Assembly (NCBI RefSeq): GCF_007744255.1
Contig: NZ_CP036267.1
Span: 5,096,001 to 5,160,000 of the forward strand
Source of the DNA: Thalassoglobus polymorphus
GTDB taxonomy: Bacteria > Planctomycetota > Planctomycetia > Planctomycetales > Planctomycetaceae
Direction of reading: 5' to 3'
Length of the DNA stretch: 64,000 bases
A model generated the notes under the pieces. It made no database searches. It saw nothing but the letters and a program-made list of their open reading frames with translations, and was not told the DNA's origin. A program made the translations under genes and the position numbers. Shown here piece by piece: positions 62,644 through 64,000 of the stretch; position 1 is the first letter of the stretch; every line of letters starts with the position of its first letter.

Positions 62644-64000
62644 ATGAATTGGAATCAGGAACGGCAAGTGGAACGGCTCACGAAAGCAGCTCAGGCAATC
62701 CAGCGAAAGTCACAACGTGACCTCGCTGGTGAAGACCCGACAATCAATTTCTTCGGTATCTTTCTTGTCGCACATGTTTTGATCTGGACCATTCTGGCAT
62801 CGCTGACTCAACCAAACTTGCCGGACGAAACACTCCAGTTGCTGACCGCTGGCCAGTCCCCCGCTTGGGGTTACTTTGATCAGCCACCGTTGGCAGTCTG
62901 GGTGATGTCTTTCGTCTCAACGATTTTTGCCCCCGCTGCCTGGCCGGCATACTTCATGGCACAGGTTTGCATCGCCACCTGCATGTGGGCCGCCTGGAAA
63001 ATCGGCAAGGACTTTCTGCACCCCTGGACAGCCATTTGCGGAGCTATTGTTCTGGAAGGCTGCTTCTTCTTCACAATAGGATCGACAGCCTTCTCAAGTG
63101 CCCACTTGGCGGGCTGCTTCTGGGCACTCGGAATTCTCGCGTTGTATCAGGGATTCCATTTAGAACATCGACGTGACTGGGTCATTGTCGGGATCTGTCT
63201 GGGGTTGGGGATGCTCAGCCACTACAGCACCGCGTTACTGATTCTCTCAATGGTGACCTTCTCTCTATTGAACCATCAGGCACGACAGTGTTGGGACACT
63301 TCCTGGCCATTTCTCGCTGGAGCAATTGCAGGCGTGATTGTACTGCCACACTTCTGGTGGGCCTGGTCGAATGATTTCAGCACGGTTTCGACAGCGATGC
63401 ACGGTTGGAAATCGATCAGCAGCCGAGGACAGTTCACGATCCAGTTTTTGATCTCTCAAATTTTCGCCGTCGTTCCGATTCTGCTATTGCTAATCCCTGT
63501 GATTGCATCGTTTCGATTTGATGAACCAACAGCTTCAGAAGATGAAGAACGGGACTTTGTCCGTCAGTACTTATTGGTCGTCACACTACTTCCAGCCGCA
63601 CTCATGTTCGCTCTGGCTTTAATCGTCGGCGTTGACTTGGGTTCGACAGGTCTCACGCTTTGGACCTTTATTGGTGTCCTGCTGCTGTTGTGGTCGGATC
63701 TTGAAGAGAATCGTATTGCCTGGAGACGCGTGATCTTGCACAGCGGAGCTGTCGGTGGTGGATTCGCGGCGCTGCTGGTCATTTCGAATTTCATGCTTCC
63801 ATACATCATGAACAGCAGCCAACCGAAAGACATTCACTTCCCCGGAAAACAACTCGCCAAGGAAGTCCGTTCAATCTGGAAGAACCGAGGCTACGAGCAG
63901 AAGCTTGCGATTATCGCTGGTCCTGGCCGACTGGCTCAAAACGCAAGTTGGTACCACGGGACGGTTCAGCGACCGCTCGCGTATAACGACCTGGACGATT
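62644..64000 (+). CDS. membrane glycosyltransferase, GT39/ArnT-like (3' end cut by window)
   Basis: At least 452 codons from ATG 62644 without a stop; it continues past the window. An ~35-residue cytoplasmic start (MNWNQERQVERLTKA) leads into many membrane helices. LPDETLQLLTAGQSPAWGYFDQPPLAVWV early on resembles the catalytic first loop of dolichyl/undecaprenyl-phosphate-sugar transferases (acidic residue after PNLP). Later LGLGMLSHYSTALLIL and FLAGAIAGVIVLPHFWW fit. It should transfer a sugar from a polyprenyl carrier in the inner membrane. It is close to the GT4 gene and may share its pathway. Confidence 0.8.
   Translation, partial: MNWNQERQVERLTKAAQAIQRKSQRDLAGEDPTINFFGIFLVAHVLIWTILASLTQPNLPDETLQLLTAGQSPAWGYFDQPPLAVWVMSFVSTIFAPAAWPAYFMAQVCIATCMWAAWKIGKDFLHPWTAICGAIVLEGCFFFTIGSTAFSSAHLAGCFWALGILALYQGFHLEHRRDWVIVGICLGLGMLSHYSTALLILSMVTFSLLNHQARQCWDTSWPFLAGAIAGVIVLPHFWWAWSNDFSTVSTAMHGWKSISSRGQFTIQFLISQIFAVVPILLLLIPVIASFRFDEPTASEDEERDFVRQYLLVVTLLPAALMFALALIVGVDLGSTGLTLWTFIGVLLLLWSDLEENRIAWRRVILHSGAVGGGFAALLVISNFMLPYIMNSSQPKDIHFPGKQLAKEVRSIWKNRGYEQKLAIIAGPGRLAQNASWYHGTVQRPLAYNDLDD

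Overview
The window looks like chromosome of a planctomycete, most likely of the Planctomycetaceae (Gimesia/Rubinisphaera/Thalassoglobus-like). This is an inference from gene content, not from a search. Two sulfatases, a Tat-exported sugar-phosphate isomerase/epimerase, a DUF1573 protein, a PQQ-type beta-propeller, secreted alpha/beta hydrolases, PPK2, coproheme decarboxylase, a MoxR/DUF58 pair and a sigma-54 promoter all fit that group. Base composition is roughly half GC. Housekeeping genes (ileS, gyrB/parE, purB, hisA, csrA, ispF, rny, coaD, aroB) are scattered singly, and many starts lack a clear Shine-Dalgarno sequence. No rRNA, tRNA, CRISPR array, transposase or prophage was seen.

Layout. 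1-3.3 kb: a partial cupin/mannose-6-phosphate-isomerase-like gene and two divergent genes for charged low-complexity proteins. 3.5-9.9 kb: a large IleRS with altered signature motifs, coproheme decarboxylase, a TatD-like hydrolase and a guanidinium exporter preceded by a guanidine-II (mini-ykkC) riboswitch. 9.9-19.6 kb: type II topoisomerase B subunit, beta-propeller protein, an 8-bp tandem repeat, lipase-like hydrolase, PPK2, MFS transporter, FHA protein and purB. 19.8-30.5 kb: a membrane-anchored FlgG-like protein, DUF1579, Cys-cluster protein, alginate-export barrel, DUF309, HlyD-type adaptor, Hsp70 with a zinc-ribbon tail and a GT2. 31-40 kb: hisA, two sulfatases, DUF1573, isomerase/epimerase, glutaredoxin-like membrane protein, esterase and ispF. 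40.6-49.9 kb: a sigma-54 promoter driving csrA and a C-terminal processing protease, a lipoprotein, RNase Y, a site-2 protease, DUF58 and MoxR. 50-64 kb: DASS transporter, RmlD-like reductase, DUF420, coaD, a large exported unknown, a Tyr/Gly/Cys-rich exported protein, aroB, esterase, GT4 and a partial GT39-like gene.

The strongest non-gene signal is a family of dispersed intergenic repeats of about 80-115 bp. It has 13 fairly complete copies plus fragments, TAGAGCA...TGCTCTA ends and an end hairpin whose two arms change together between copies. Five copies begin in the stop codon of the upstream gene. A second palindromic family (core CGGTGA-TCACCG) has three intergenic copies and one copy inside the ileS reading frame, where it is translated.

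The genes do not form one pathway. The clear functional pairs are riboswitch plus guanidinium exporter, csrA plus ctp, and moxR plus DUF58. Both window ends cut through a gene.
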